DNA from: Eumeta japonica
Taxonomy: Eukaryota; Arthropoda; Insecta; Lepidoptera; Psychidae
NCBI GenBank assembly: GCA_005406025.1
Contig: BGZK01000297.1
Span: 62,001-126,000 of the forward strand
DNA length: 64,000 nucleotides
Reading direction: 5' to 3'
The notes under the pieces are model-generated. The model was not told the origin of the DNA, did no database searches, and was given only the letters and a program-made list of their open reading frames with translations. This document shows positions 39,501 to 54,200 of this stretch, piece after piece (the first letter of the stretch is position 1; each line of letters starts with the position of its first letter). The translations under genes were made by a program, and so were the position numbers.

Positions 39501-42500
39501 TATTACATAAATAACAAGTAAGTTTTATATTACTATACTCTATACATCTTAGACATTATAAAGTTCTTTCATGTATATTTTCACCGACATAATGAAATAA
39601 AAGGCTTACATTAATTTTAATCTTACGTGATTACTATATTAAGCTTTATTATGAAAAAAAAAATATTAAACCACTCCATTGATGCTTGTTTTAGAACAGC
39701 ATGTGTAAATTGTAAAAAGATAGGTCTTCTTGTCTACCAATAATAAGTTGTGACATTTTGGTTGAAATGTCAGGTGACAAATAATGTTCCTTCCGTTCCT
39801 TTTCTTTGCCATTGCAAAATGATATCGTAAAATGTGAGACAGAGACATCACATACACTTCGGGCCATTTTTCGTCGTCGCCATAGTACGCGACTGTGCAT
39901 CTTCTCTTTTTTATACACCTATGTTTTAATTTGATAAAATTAAATTCCGTTTCCCAGAGAACGCGTCAACCCTGGAGTCGATTCCGGACGCCGCCGCGAC
40001 GATCGTGGATCGTGGGTGCTGTCAACACGCTTTATTCAAAATGCTGTAGGAGAGTGTGTACTCTTGCAATAGGTTCATAATAAATCTGACCTTGATATTG
40101 GACAAACTGTTTCCTTTGCAGTTATTTTTTGGGCTATTTGATATCTCGTTTTTAGTGGGCACTTATTATTATCTACACATAGTGTTATGTGTAGACGTGC
40201 GATTCAAAATTCAAAATTAATTGACCCTATTTTTAAAGTTATTACAGTAACGAATATCATTCAAATATATTACGTGGACACTTTGGCTGTTGTATCAGAG
40301 AATTTAATTCCACCGACAGGGATACACAGAATTAAGCTGACCCACGAGAAATCTGTAGAAGAGCGGACAAGTTTCATCACGAATCTGCAGAACAAAGAAC
40401 GACTCGAACGCTAGTACACAATACGTGAGACGGAGAATTACGCGGCCGTTCGATAACGTGATTCAAGGTGAGCACGTGTAGCGCTGACGTGCGCGCGCGC
40501 CGGCTAATTAGCGGACCGTCGCATTACACCCCCGATGAATCACCGCGACTCATATACGCGTGTGTGCATTGTGCACGTCAACGACTTGGTCATACCTGCG
40601 GTTGCACCCACATGCCTCCGAGTATCATATATATATATATGATTTCGGGCAACTTTTTAAATTTATCTTTTCCTGATAACCTTTTTTGGACCATTACGGA
40701 CATTAAAAAAATAAATTAACCAAATCAGTCCAGTCATTCTCAAGTGATGCGCTTATCAACTAACAATTTTTTATTACATCCGATCATGTTTAAAATATTT
40801 TTTGTTGAAAATAATTATTAAATGTTACCTTTGTAATTTTGTAAAATATTTTTTGGACTTCAGTTCAAAAAATAAAGGAGGGGACGCAATTTCTACTACT
40901 TTCGGAGCGATTATTTCCTATTTATTTTATTCATTATTTCATATTAAATTAATGAAAAATTGCTTAGAAACCTTAAAGAATTTTTAAAAGTGCTGTCGAA
41001 ATATGTACCATACGTTGACGTTTTCTGAAAAAAAAGTTCTTTTCAACTTCTATTACATGCATGGAATGCCTAGAAATATTTACTTTGTTATTCAACTACC
41101 AAACTAAGTAGCAGCTTATATAAGACACCTACACTATAAATTTTATCAATATGTGTCTTGTAGTTTTTGAATAAAATGCCTATGACATAAGGACGAATGG
41201 ACATGACGAAACTATGATTCCATTTTTGCCATTTTGGCTCGGAACCCAAGTAAACACTTCTTTTATAACAATACCGCAAATGTAAAGAAAAAAAAAAGTA
41301 TGTTACGTCATAAACTTATCAAGGGTATGAGGGTACAGATGAAAGGAAGCACCTAAAAAAAGGGAATATTCAGAAACACAGAGTTATAATAAACCGCTAC
41401 GCAACCACTTGAACACATGTCATTGATCGTACTTGACTTCTGAACGCACTGATTGGAGAAACAAAAGTCGCACTTCTGCGCTTGCACTCTAGTATTTATA
41501 CATTAATAGCCGTCTAGAATGTTCTTTAAATATAAATAAATCCATAAATTATCTAGACAAATAAACGTAAACATGTCACATCTGACTTAAACAAACAAAA
41601 TTTATTGCTTTTCAAAAACTCTTTCGTAAAAAAAAGGAATTTAAAAACGTAAATATGCATGAGAAGCGCCGAAAAAGGGAGTCATAACGCGAGAGGAGTT
41701 GTTTACGCTTAGAGAATTCTATTCTATAATATTTTTTTTAAGACAATTATTTCGCATTTTTAATTTACTTTCAATTTGCGAGTGCAGTTCACAAAAATAC
41801 TAAAATGTTACCAAATAATTGTGATTTGAAGCTAAAACTAGCATATTGTTAATGTGTATATAATATGGTGTTTGCATTGAAGGATATTCTCGAACTTGTA
41901 ATTATAAGGAAAACAGACATACGGTAATGAAGTTGTTATAATACATGTGAAGGTCATTATATAAAGTCAGTTTATTAAGCTGTATTGAATTCTCTTATGG
42001 CATACGCTAGCTCTCGATATTAATAAAGATAATAAGAAATAAAAGAGTATTAGTTATATTCAAACATTTAAAACTAGGCGGCCCGGCAGACGTTGTTCTG
42101 TCCTTTTCTGTGTGCGGCTTGCCCATATTAGTTAATGTCCGCAGCTCCGTCGTCATGGACATAGAATTAATTTTTTTCATCTTTTGCATCGACCGATGTC
42201 AATCTCATCAATCAATCAATCCCAGTCGCGTTTTCGATTCCGATCCCAGTCACACTTTTGATTCTGATTCCGCTACCAATCACAGTTCTGGTTGGACGAA
42301 GCCGGGGGCAAACAATTCCTTCATTTTTTGTATTTCGACCCCGATCGGGCCCTTGATTCTGATCCCGATCCCACACTCTATGTTGACCCCGGTCTCGTTT
42401 TCAATTTCGATACCGCTACCAGTGAAAGTCTTAAAGTATATTAATGATTTTAAATTTAATGTGATGAGGATTGTTAAACAATGTTTTTGTCAATCCATCT

Positions 42501-45500
42501 TCATTATTCTTCACCAATCCATAAGAGATGGGGTCTAGGAAAGTTAAAATTTGGGTTTGTGTATATTTTTGGGTGAGAAATCTGAAAAAAAAAAAATAAA
42601 TAAAATCCCTGTAAAAAATTAAAACAACGTTTTCGACTCATTGAATGATTTATAGTGAACGTTTTATATGATAATGATAAATTTGGTAAAACCAAATGTG
42701 CATGCCTTAAGCGCTCGTGCGTTATTTAAATTAGAGGTTTATGACAATATTTGCTTTTCGGCAAAAATCCTGCTTTTAAATTTATGATTTTCAAATAGTT
42801 TTATAGTAAACTTAAATCGAAAAAAGAATAGGTAATTTCATATTTATTAGCAATCATAATGTAAAATTATATGTGTAGTTTAATGCATGATTTTTTTTTC
42901 ACTTTTAACGAGAATGTTACTACCGCCATCTGTTGACAATTACAAAAATAAACAAATTCACGCTCAATCTCAACCTCTATTTTAGATATTTAAGTGAAAT
43001 GGCAGATCAAACATGAATCCAGTTAAAAAGTTCAATTACAGCTAAGCGATATTATATGAAGCTGTGATTTTCAATAAAGTTATTCCCAATCGATTAGCGA
43101 TGAGATTAAAAAAGAAATTAAGTTTAAAAGTCAAATAGTTTTTTAGTTATCGTGGTCACACCCAGTGTAGACGGAATTTTTCAGGCGACAATAGAAGCAT
43201 ACCTACGCTTGCGCTTAAGGCATACAAAAAAAAAAGTACTTGACAAGTACGACACTTATCAGAATATAAACTATCCTATCTTTCAAGTTGGATCAAATTA
43301 CATATAGTGCGTAAAATTTCATTGAATTCGGTCAAGTGGTTTCGAAGTTTTGCGTAAACGAACATCGGGAGATGGGATTTATATACACATAGCCGTTACC
43401 CGTCCGCTTTGTTGAGCGTAAAATAATATTCAGCAATATGTCATTGTTTTTTTCTTATGAGTCATGAATCCCGTCATTTTTAATATTAGCCGTTCTCGCT
43501 GTCAATTTTGGTCCCGATCATGATCCTGTTATCGATATCAATTCTGGATCCATTGTCAGATCCGGCTATACCAATAGCGGTCTTGATACCAGTTTTGGTC
43601 CTTCTTGACCATGGAATATTAGTAGTAACAGATTACCATTATTAATGGTATTTATATATTTTTTTGCATAAAAGGTTATCTTGATGCGTAATATAATATT
43701 ATTATATTAATATTATATCCTATTTGAGAACATAATCTACCTCTATGTCAAATTTGATTAAAATCCGTCCAGCTGTTAGCGTATGACAAACATCAATTTA
43801 AACATCGTTTTACATCAAACGATATAATTTATGCTTCAGCCGAACTCATTGCATTTTCCGTCATTTCATTGGATTTAACTATTACGACTGTGTTTTACAT
43901 ATATAAATATATCTTCATGGCACTTACATCATTTTGTCGAGAAGCGCAGATTATCAGTAATAACTCAAAAATGGTATATCTGATCATGTTCAAAATAATT
44001 TTCGTTGAAAGTATTTGTTAAGCGTTAACTTCATTTTTTTCATATTTGTGAATATACAGTTTAGAAATTAAAGGGACGACGACGACAATCCATGCCATGT
44101 TCGGAGCGACTATTTCCGAAATTATTCACATAATCAGAAAATTTGTAAAAACCTTAAAATGTTTTTAAAAGAAATGTCGAAATAAGTGCTATACGTTGAT
44201 GTTTACTGAAAAATTTAGGTATTTCTATACCTAAAGTCCCCAAATTGGTAGTAGTTTATCTAAAGGTATCTTGTGAGGCGTTATCATGACGAAGGAGATT
44301 CGAACTGAAAGGTCGTTTTTCCCGAACTTTTTCCAAAATAAGAGGTAAACACTAGTTAGTGTTCCAGTCTGCAGAGATATTTTTTTCATCTTCTAAAACA
44401 ATTGTTGCGTAATGACCTTTCATTCCGAAGAAAGAGACCACCATCTTTGTTCTGACTTTCGACCTCGTTTCACTTTAGTAGGCTTTTCGTTTCGGGTTCG
44501 TTACTGTAAATCCAGCTTTCGTCACCTGTAACCATGTCGTACACAGCATTTAAGGCACCATCGGCGAATTCTTGCCTTATTTCGAGACATCAATTAATAC
44601 GACGGAGTTTTAGAACGTTGATGAAATTATGAGGTATCCACCGAGTACAAAGGTTCCTAATCACTAAATATTCATGAAGGATTTTTGCCATTTAATTCAT
44701 ACCAATGCCTAAACTTGTATAAATATGCTGTTAGGTCACTCTTTTGTCAATCTCTATCATGAGCCGTATATCACTGATATGGTCTTCGGTCGTTGCTGTA
44801 GGACGTCCTTCACGCAGATCGTCAGTTAGATTAGTGCAACCACGTTTGAATTAGTAAAACCAGTTATAAACAGTGACAAGAGATGGAACTTCATCGTAAG
44901 GTCAAGCGAAGTCTGGTATAACTTTCTTATTGCTTTAAAAGGTAACAAAATTCATAGAAAATTTATGCACCAAAATTTTCTCGCGTTAACATTAGACAAA
45001 ATTTTCTTTTTACCATCTATTTGTAGGCACAAATGACATGAATACAATGCACATAATAGAGGTGAAAAAAGACTTCCATTTTTAAATTGAAATATGTTTA
45101 AATATTTTACAGTTTCTAAGTGGCCGATTCTAAAAATTATAAGTGTGACTTACGTACATTTATGAAAAACGACTACAAGAAAAAAAGGTACTATACAAGG
45201 ATGGGTGTTCCGTATTTAATCCAAATGTCGTACACGTTGTTGCATAAATAAGAGTTACAATTTGGCTTGCATTTGCACATATCAATGTAGCTTGCATATT
45301 TATAATGCAGCATCCACAAATTTAACCGCTACAGTAGACAACCGATTCACGAATATTTGGGCGTTGCGCCAAATCGGAGCGCCACACTGCACCAGCGGCG
45401 CCTCGCGAGCCGCCCGCCCACCTAAGGTCGATTCTATGACGGTCAACGTTACCGGGGCCTCGCAGAGTTCACGGACAGAACGCACGCGTGTGATACAGAA

Positions 45501-48227
45501 AATGCTAACAGCCTCTACGTGACTCCAGTCAATAATACCATCGCGTTTTATTGCCACAATGTTATATGTGGTCAATGAGAGAGACTCAGAAAATCAATAT
45601 TTTTTTTATTATTAGACACTCACGTCTATTTCCCAGAAAGGTAGGCAGAGACTATAGATTTCTACACGGTGCGATCTTCGCATGTCTCTCTTGCTTCACT
45701 GACATCCGTCAATCTTTTGATGCAAGCACGTCGGTTTAGTGCGCATTTTTTAGCAGTGATATGTCTATATATCGATCTTTATAAATTTTTCTAGGACGAA
45801 CCCTGACCTTTCCATCACACATTCGCTGTCTAGATTTGTTTTGCAAGTCCATTTTCATTCTTCCTTTGTAGATGGCCAAACTATTGCAACATACCTTTTT
45901 CTACTCTATTCATTACATACTCAATTAACATATGTAATTTAGCATTAATTGCCTGATTGGTGCAATCGGTAGTGATATCTGCTGTGCTGGGAGCGTGGGT
46001 TCGAATCCCGCATAGTACAAGCATTTACTTTATTAAAAGAATGTTTATCTTGAGTCTGGATGTTTCTATGTATTATGTGTATATACTTACAAAAAAAGTA
46101 CATACGTATTGTGTCAACTTTCTGATACTCATACTATAAGCCTTAGTTTAGTATCAGATGGTGTTGTATGTGTGTGTGAGTGTCGGAAGATATTATTATT
46201 ATGATTATTAATTAATAAAAACACAGTATATGTTAAAGCTAAAAGATACTGAAAACTGCATAAGGCCCACTACATCGTACGGTCTGGAATGTAAACTCAC
46301 GACGAAGTTACAAAAGCTGCACGTAGTTGTGCCAGATTTGTTATCACTCCACTTTTGAAGTGCACTCCCCACATTTTTTTTAATTCCCGGCTCGCCCATG
46401 CGTGTCGGGGTTCGCTAACGGTCGTCATCGCCGCCGACGCGGTGACCAAGTCAGGAGCCGAATGTCTAACGAGCTCTCTGACACGCGACAGAGGCGGATT
46501 GCGTTTGGCTCAACTTAAGGACTCGTCCATCAGTCGCGCCCGTGGCGAGGGCTCGAGTGCGGTATCTTCGATTCGAAGCCAACGACCGCTCCACCACCAC
46601 ACTTCTGTGTTCGTACAATTGTATCCTCCACGCGTCATGCGTTTTCATAAAGCGGCTAACAAGTGCATCAGCAATTTATTATAAGTTGCGATATGCGCAT
46701 AAAAACATAGGAAAACCGTATACGTCGGGTACAGAGACATGATTCATTGCGATCTTGTTGACCGTATGAACTACAAAGCCATACGAGACGGAAAGGAAGG
46801 TGGAAAATGTGTTTTAGATATCTAGATTTTAATTAAATCGATATATTATTTTAATTTTGATGTCAATGACAGGAGCCAGTAAAAATAATCATCCACTAAT
46901 ATAGGAACATTAATGAATTATTTTTCGTGACAACTTATTCTGCTTAAGTTCCAGAACCAGACCTTTTATTATCTTTTACTAGCTTTTGTCTGCGATTCCG
47001 CTCGCGTGGATTAAGTATTTTGATTTTTTAAACCCTAACACTGATCCTAATACATTACTAATTTCAATCTTAGTCCTATTCTTAATTTCAATCGTGTAAT
47101 CCCTTTTTGTCTCATTCTCGCTTTCTCTCTCTCTCTACAGTACTAGCTTCTTAAATCTTATCACTCTCCCTTCACTCGCCATTAATGGCGGGGGGAACTA
47201 TATATATAGTGTATGTAGGACAAACGACATGCTGCGATTCTCCTTACCACATTAAACAATAAAATTGTTACCCTTCGTTACACATCGTAACCAAATATAT
47301 TACTAAAACATGGCCAGATACAGTAGTTTTGTACAAAGAAAAGAATCATGTTAATTGAAGAATTAATTCTCGAGCTATTGACGTACAAACGGACAGCCAG
47401 AAAAATGGAGAGACGCCGTGTTATATATGTAAAGAAGAGGAAGATTAAAAGAAATTTTCACTATTCGTTTGCATAAAACATATATAAGGTATACGCAAAC
47501 TGGATTGACGAATGAACTACTCAGCTCCCTAAAGAGGCGGCCCGGCGCGTATCTAATCGGCGCGGGCCGGACGCCGGCCGGTCGACGGCCGCGGGCGCTG
47601 TCAAAGGGGCCCTTATTGATGCGAATGTCCGATGGGTACGCTAAATTACACGATCGTTCTGTGTACATTCGGATACATCTATGCGAGTAGTATACACGTA
47701 GCTATATGTATGACATATAATGAAATAGTAGAACCTGGTGTCTGTACATTGAAGGAATGTAAGACAGAACCATAAAAATATAATATAAAAGAAAAAGCGC
47801 TTTGCAAATTTTTTGTCTCTATGTTCGCGCACATCTCTGAAGTTACTGAACGGATATTAATGCGGTTTTCACGGGGTAGATGTAGCTTGACTCGCAGCAG
47901 GACATACGTTTTATATAATTTAAATCGGATGTCAGAAATAAAAGTTATCCTCATTCTAAAAATCTAGCACGAGAAGTTACTAGTCAAATAATAATTTTTA
48001 ACGTCAAAGGTCTAAAGACGTCATATCGCGAACGAGCAGCAACGTTTAAAAAAATCTACACTCTATTTATTGAAAAACATAGGGGACGGCTTGGAACGGG
48101 AGTGGACCCCGGTGAATGAGGGAAGGGGTCTAGTTGTAATAAAACTTTATACGACAGACCGAATCCCACGCAGGCAAAGCCGCTGGGAGAAGGCTAGTCA
48201 TGAATAAAAAATAAAATAAAAAATATA

Positions 48228-48297
<70 letters not shown>

Positions 48298-51200
48298 CGT
48301 AAACCTAAATTGTTTTAGAATGTATGTGGAATTTGTAACTGAGTGTCCCGAATCACAAATATGCTTTACAGATTACTATGAAGTACATCATCACAAATGG
48401 AAAATTATTTAAACAGGTGAATTATGAAAGGGATTTTGTATGATTACGTACGAAGTTTCCACATTTGCAGAAACTATACAACCATTTCACTTAACATATA
48501 TTACATTGAAAATTTGCTTAGAACAATAAAGTTCAGTTTGGTCCATATGAATCATCAACTGACACTAATATTATAAAGAAACAGATTTTGGATGATGGGC
48601 TGATGAGTCAGAGCAAGTGAGACCGAAAAAACGAAAGATCATTCGACCTTCACATACTTTTTGGTCTTTTTCAAAAGTAACAGCAAAGAAAAAACTGTAC
48701 CATATTGTGCGTTATAGTAACCGTAGTAAGTAACTGTTAGTATGACACTAAAGCTGTGGGAGCATTCTGTAAAACTAAAGAGTGATTTTATTTATATTAA
48801 TCGAGTGATATCAATATCGAGGCCGATATTTACTACATTGAACACATTTGTTATAATTTAACTCACCGATTAACTTTAATATGTAAAAAAACGTCGTAAC
48901 GCATAAGAGGTTTTTTTGACGTGATAGCGTCTTATAAATCGCTGAACGCCGGCTGCACGCACGAAAAAGCATGACTCATTGTCGCGTTCCGCCTGAGCCG
49001 AGCGTGCGAGCGAGAGCGCGGAACGAGCGATCTCTCTTCCACTCCATCGGCTGATGCGTCCGAGTAGAAGAGAGACAGCGGCCGCACACAACCTACACGT
49101 GAACTGTTTTGTCAACTGTTTATAAATTGAAGTGAAAAGTTAATGTGGTTTCCATTGTTTATTACAACAATTGTGGCAAGTGATAATTTAATTCATAAAA
49201 GTATGCAATTTAACATCAATGTTTTCTTATGACGTTATCATGTAAAATTATCGCTCGTAAACAGACTTTATTGATCTTTGCACAAAAGCGTTATAAATAC
49301 TCATGTCTCATACACTCTATGTTGCCGTTTGACATCAGGTAAGGATAGTAATATTATTACATCGAGCTACAACAAAAAGATATCTTGGAAGTCTGTCTGT
49401 AAGAGATTAAGATAGCTCTCAAGTAATAGAAACATAATACATCTCGGCTGAGGATGGAATCAGAACTGAAAATCTGAGAAAGGGTGGATAGCGTGTACTG
49501 ACAGCTCTCCCAAAAGTGATTTAATAGTACATACTAGAAGATACAACGCCTGAAGTGTGGAGCAAGGGTATGGTAAGTGTTGCTTTTCAAAAAAGGAAAA
49601 ACCATCTTGTAGAAGAATTGTAAACTCACCACATGCTCGAGTTACATGCATAATTAGTTACTTCGTAGATTATCATGATATACGGTTTGCACACAAATTT
49701 GATGAGTTCCAGTCACCTAAACAAGCAGGTTTCCAAAAAGACTTCAACAATGTGGATCATATTCATACACCTCGGCAGCTTATACAAAAAACCAAAGACC
49801 ATAATCGGTCACTATGCTGCATATAACTGTATCCGTGTGTGCACTAGCTTTCGATTCTAGCAACATCTGTGTCTTTTCAGTCTTTTGTATGTCTTTTTTG
49901 GAGTAAAAGATAATGGCTACATGGAAGTACCAAGATGTTTGTACAACAATAACACTATCACAATTCAAGTAAAAAATTGAAGTGGTTAACCTATTCAATA
50001 GCAGAGATATAAGAGTGAAATATTATATCTTTAAAACTCTTCACCACAACATTGGAAGACATGTTCAAGCTTTTAAATTGGATAGGACACCGCAGCAAAA
50101 AACATGGCGAAATGACTATCGTTTTGTGGACCAAATGGTCATGATGGTGAAAAAGCTGAATGAGTTTGACATCATGCTCAGTAGAAACATTAATCAGGTG
50201 AAAATAATTTTGATTATCCATGTTGTATCCAGTCCAGTAATGATGAGAACTTTCCAATCGAATTTGTTAATAAATATGACTATTTGCAATAACCTGTCCG
50301 ATTAGAAGATTAAAATTCGATAAAAGGGGTTGCATGCAGAACCAGCTTTTCTGCATGGACGATTGTCGAGAAATTACGCGGCATATTCGACTTCAGCATA
50401 CCTTAGTGTTTAAAGACAGAGGTCTTAAAATGGTGCATGTTATTAGTGGTGATATACAAATGCCAGACATGGACCTTAATAGTAAAGCAAGTGATATAAG
50501 TCACTGAATGTGCAACGGAAAGAGCTGTTACATTTCCCTGCTAAATAAAAAATCTTTGAGTAAGAGTAATCAACAAAGCTTACAGAATCAATAAGTTGCA
50601 GTGGCATGGGGATGCCATTGTTCGGAAATAATCAGTATTAATGCAGACACCGCAGCAGAGTGCTGTAGCCTCGTATTAAATGGATTTAAGACCTGACAAA
50701 ATGCAGATTACCATTGCAGTTTACCCAGAATCATAGGTCATGGAGATCTAAATGGGAGGCTAATGTCTAATAAAGGGCATTCAATGAGTAATGAATGAAC
50801 GAATAACAAAGGAAACCTGCAACCAATGTCATAATTAATAATACTCGTTTCTAAATTAGATTTAACTGCTTTTTTTGGTTAACCTTCATATCCGGACCTT
50901 GAATAAGTTTTCGCTGTTTCTTTTACAAAATAAAAGTTTTATTTAAATTATAAGGAACAAAATCATTTCATTCAAAGTATTGCCCAACACTAGTGACCAC
51001 TTTCTCCCATCTTTCTGGCAGTATATGGATTCCGCGTCAGAAAAACGACATGTCTTTTGAGGCTATCCAAGAATCGATCCACTTTTTGGCTTCTTCACAA
51101 GAATGTGCTGGTCAGCTAGGCCATGTGGCATCAAATGGAATAGTTGAAAATCAGAAAGGACTATGTCAGGTGAATACGGCGGGTGGGGTAGAACTTCCCA

Positions 51201-54200
51201 TCAAGTGTTTCCAGGTAGGTTTTCACTGGTTTTGCAACATGAGGCTGAGCATTGTCTTGTAGCAAAATCACTTTGAAGAAGAAGAAGAATCACGAAGAAG
51301 CTTCGAACCATGGACATTTGGTTTTGCAGATGATGTTGATGCATGGCCGGGCTTATCCCACATTTTCTACGCTTTGGAAAATTATAGTGTATTCACTTTT
51401 CATCACCAGTCATGATGCGGTGCAAAAAACCTTTTCTTTTCTACCGTTGAAGCAGTAGTTCACATGTGAGAAAACGCCTTTCAATGTCTCTCGGCGTCAA
51501 TTTATATGGTATCCAATGTCTTTGTTTCTGGATTATTCCTACAACTTTTGAACAACGTTTTGAAACAGTTAACTCATCTACTTGTAATGTTTTTTCAAGT
51601 TCTGTTAGCATCTAACATCAGTCTTGATCGAGTAATCCTCCAACTTTTCGTCTTCACATTTTTTCGGTACGCCAGAGCATTCTTTATCCTCAACTTCGAA
51701 ATCATTATTTTGAAGCATCGAAACCAGTCTCTGCATGTTGTACCCGACAAAGCATTGTCACCATAAGTCTCAGCAAGAATTCTATGTACTTCAGCTGCAG
51801 ATTTCTTTTGAATAAAGTAGTGAAATAAAATACCCCCCAAATACACTTTATTTGGCATAAAAGTAGACATTTTCAGAGCTAAGAAAAATAATTTGTTTAG
51901 ACTAAAGTGAACTACCATACATTAAAATATAAGGTTAGATACACTACTGCCTTTAATGTGTGTTACCATTTGAAATTCACGAACGGGGTACTGCTACGGC
52001 CATCTTTGAAAAACAGCAAGAACTTATTCAAGGTCCCAATATATTTTAGTAATCCAAAACAATATTCTAACCTGATTTTACTACAATGGATTGTTCGAAC
52101 ATGTCTTCATTTTGTAATGAAAAGCCAAAATATAAATTTTTGTTTATATTCATATAAATGAAAAGATTTTCGCACAAACTTCGATCCTCTGTTATACTGA
52201 CAACGAGAGAATGGAAAAAATTAAATAGTGAGATTAGAAGCAAATCGAATAGAATCTGTATATAGGATAGAGTATTTTATTGAAAATGAATTGAAAACTA
52301 ATAAAATACAATAAATACAAATTAAGTTAAATCACTGAAGATAAGACTTTCTCAAGAAATTATTACTGTAAGAGTATTATAAAAATGTTAATAAGGGTTT
52401 ATAAGTGATTTTTTTATCTGCATATGTTATGCCCTTCCAGTCTTTTTAAGTATATTTTATGTTTTAAATAAAAAAAAATAGAACCTTGCAATCTTTGTGA
52501 CGATAACACCATGTGCAACCAAAAATTAACCCCACGGCGGTGATAAGCAGCGCCAGCGCAGGCAGCGCGTACGCTGCGCCGCCACCCCCACCGCCGCGCC
52601 ATTCGCCTCGCCCGTCAGTATTCCACTCGGCCTCTGCAACAAAATAATATACACATTTATTATGTCTGTACAATAAGCAATGTAAATGTATCCAAAAATT
52701 GAGTAAATTTTATTTATAAAGGAATTATGTAATTTTAGTATTTCTTTTTTTATGAAAAAATCAATAAAATGTGAACAAAGATTATATTCAATATCTATAC
52801 AGTTGATATCATATATTGAGATACAAAAACACATATAAAACACCACACTCTGTCACCACCCAATACTCCACCCCACATAGGAGAATATGGGCAGAGGCAC
52901 ATTAGACTATTTAAATTTTGATATAATGAAATATTCTATAGCAATTATTTGGAAGCAATATAGTGTTTGCATTTAAACACATTATACATAAATATCTACT
53001 CATTGAGGTTAAGTGATCAAGAGTGTTGTCTTTGAACCAGAAGGTACAAGTTTGATCCTGATTATGCATGAATTGACCAATTAGTTTTTAAAATAAATCA
53101 TATTATAAGCATTCATACATATAAATAAAATTGAAGTGTCTTACGGTAATAATTGAATTTTTACAAGCCTGTTAGTTATTTATTTTGAGCGCCCAAACAA
53201 TCCTTTTTAAATACATCACTCTGTCCGGGGCAATCTTTCGAATAGCTTAACTGATATTGATGGGGCTGTTACTGAAAGGTAGAGAGCTGAATATTCTACA
53301 TACAGGGCATTTTTTTTATCCTGGAAATATTTAAGGTTCTTGGGTGAAAATTGAAAATCCCTTTGAGTTGGACTTTACATCAGTTTAATTCCTAACACAC
53401 ATATGAAATAGCTAACCTTTTCTTTTTGATTTAAACTTATTACAACAATTTTAATGGTAATTTGTACTTTGATATGGTTTTGGTTTTCAAATTTATCTAT
53501 TTATGGGCCTATGCCCATAAAAATGGGATTTTAAACAAAAAAAAAATTTCTAAATGTTATTTTACAGCACTATCTCTAAAATTTTGAGGTAATTGCATTG
53601 CTGGTATGCTATTGTATATAGTGCCGAATTACCTATAGACTTAAGATAACATTTCTAATTACACTTTGTTTCACATGAAATAATAAAACTTGAAAAATGC
53701 TGAGGAAAGCTCCATTGCACATGTACTACTCATAAATGTTAACAGTTATATATAAGAAAGTATTATTTCAAAAAACTTGTAAGTATACAAATAATACTTT
53801 ATTATATGAAATAATACTTTATTTCAAATTAAATCTAATCAAACTTTCTTTAAACAAAACATTTAAATTCATAAAATTGCAAATATTGTATCTCAGCTGG
53901 GATCTTATTATAAAAGTGCGCACATTGCCCCTAAAATGATTTATTAACTTTGCTTAGATGTGTTTTATACGCAGCAAGATCGTTCTTATGTCTAATGTTA
54001 ATGTTATGGATGTTGCTCCATTTTTGGAAAGATTTTATATGTTTCTTAACATATACCAGGTTTTCATATATATCTATTGTGATACTAAAGTTAAAATATT
54101 AATTTCCTTAAATTTTTCTCTAAGAGATGCCATTGGTCTCAAACCATAAACAGCACAAATAACTTCTGAAGCACAAAAATTGTGTTGATATCGGCTGTGT

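Larger units (their letters stand above)
30116..52484 (-). other. LMTK intron 2 (about 22 kb)
   Basis: Giant phase-0 intron. It holds mariner copies (30550, 36580, 44270, 50891), an RTE fragment (49450), SINEs (37950, 45951), a pair of long direct repeats (40690, 43960), dispersed repeat debris, a (TA)n microsatellite, and a string of CpG-rich islets between 32.4 and 49.1 kb. Stretches 31580-32420, 35000-36580, 38300-39940 and 52041-52440 are AT-rich with nothing recognised. Confidence 0.7.

Noticed and set aside
42110..42538. A 142-residue plus-strand gene
   Set aside because: The frame lies on the degenerate GATTCC/GATCCC array, and its Ser/Pro/Asp pattern reflects the repeat.
45951..46025. 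tRNA gene
   Set aside because: A and B boxes are present, but a cloverleaf does not close and the same non-tRNA body and tail recur at 58281, so it is a SINE.
46355..46684. Protein-coding gene in the 46.4-kb GC-rich islet
   Set aside because: Frames are open on both strands because stop codons are rare in GC-rich DNA; no domain or splice context.
48231..48296. Replication origin or CRISPR-like array
   Set aside because: A simple (TA)n microsatellite; CRISPR arrays do not occur in insect nuclear DNA and no spaced repeats exist here.
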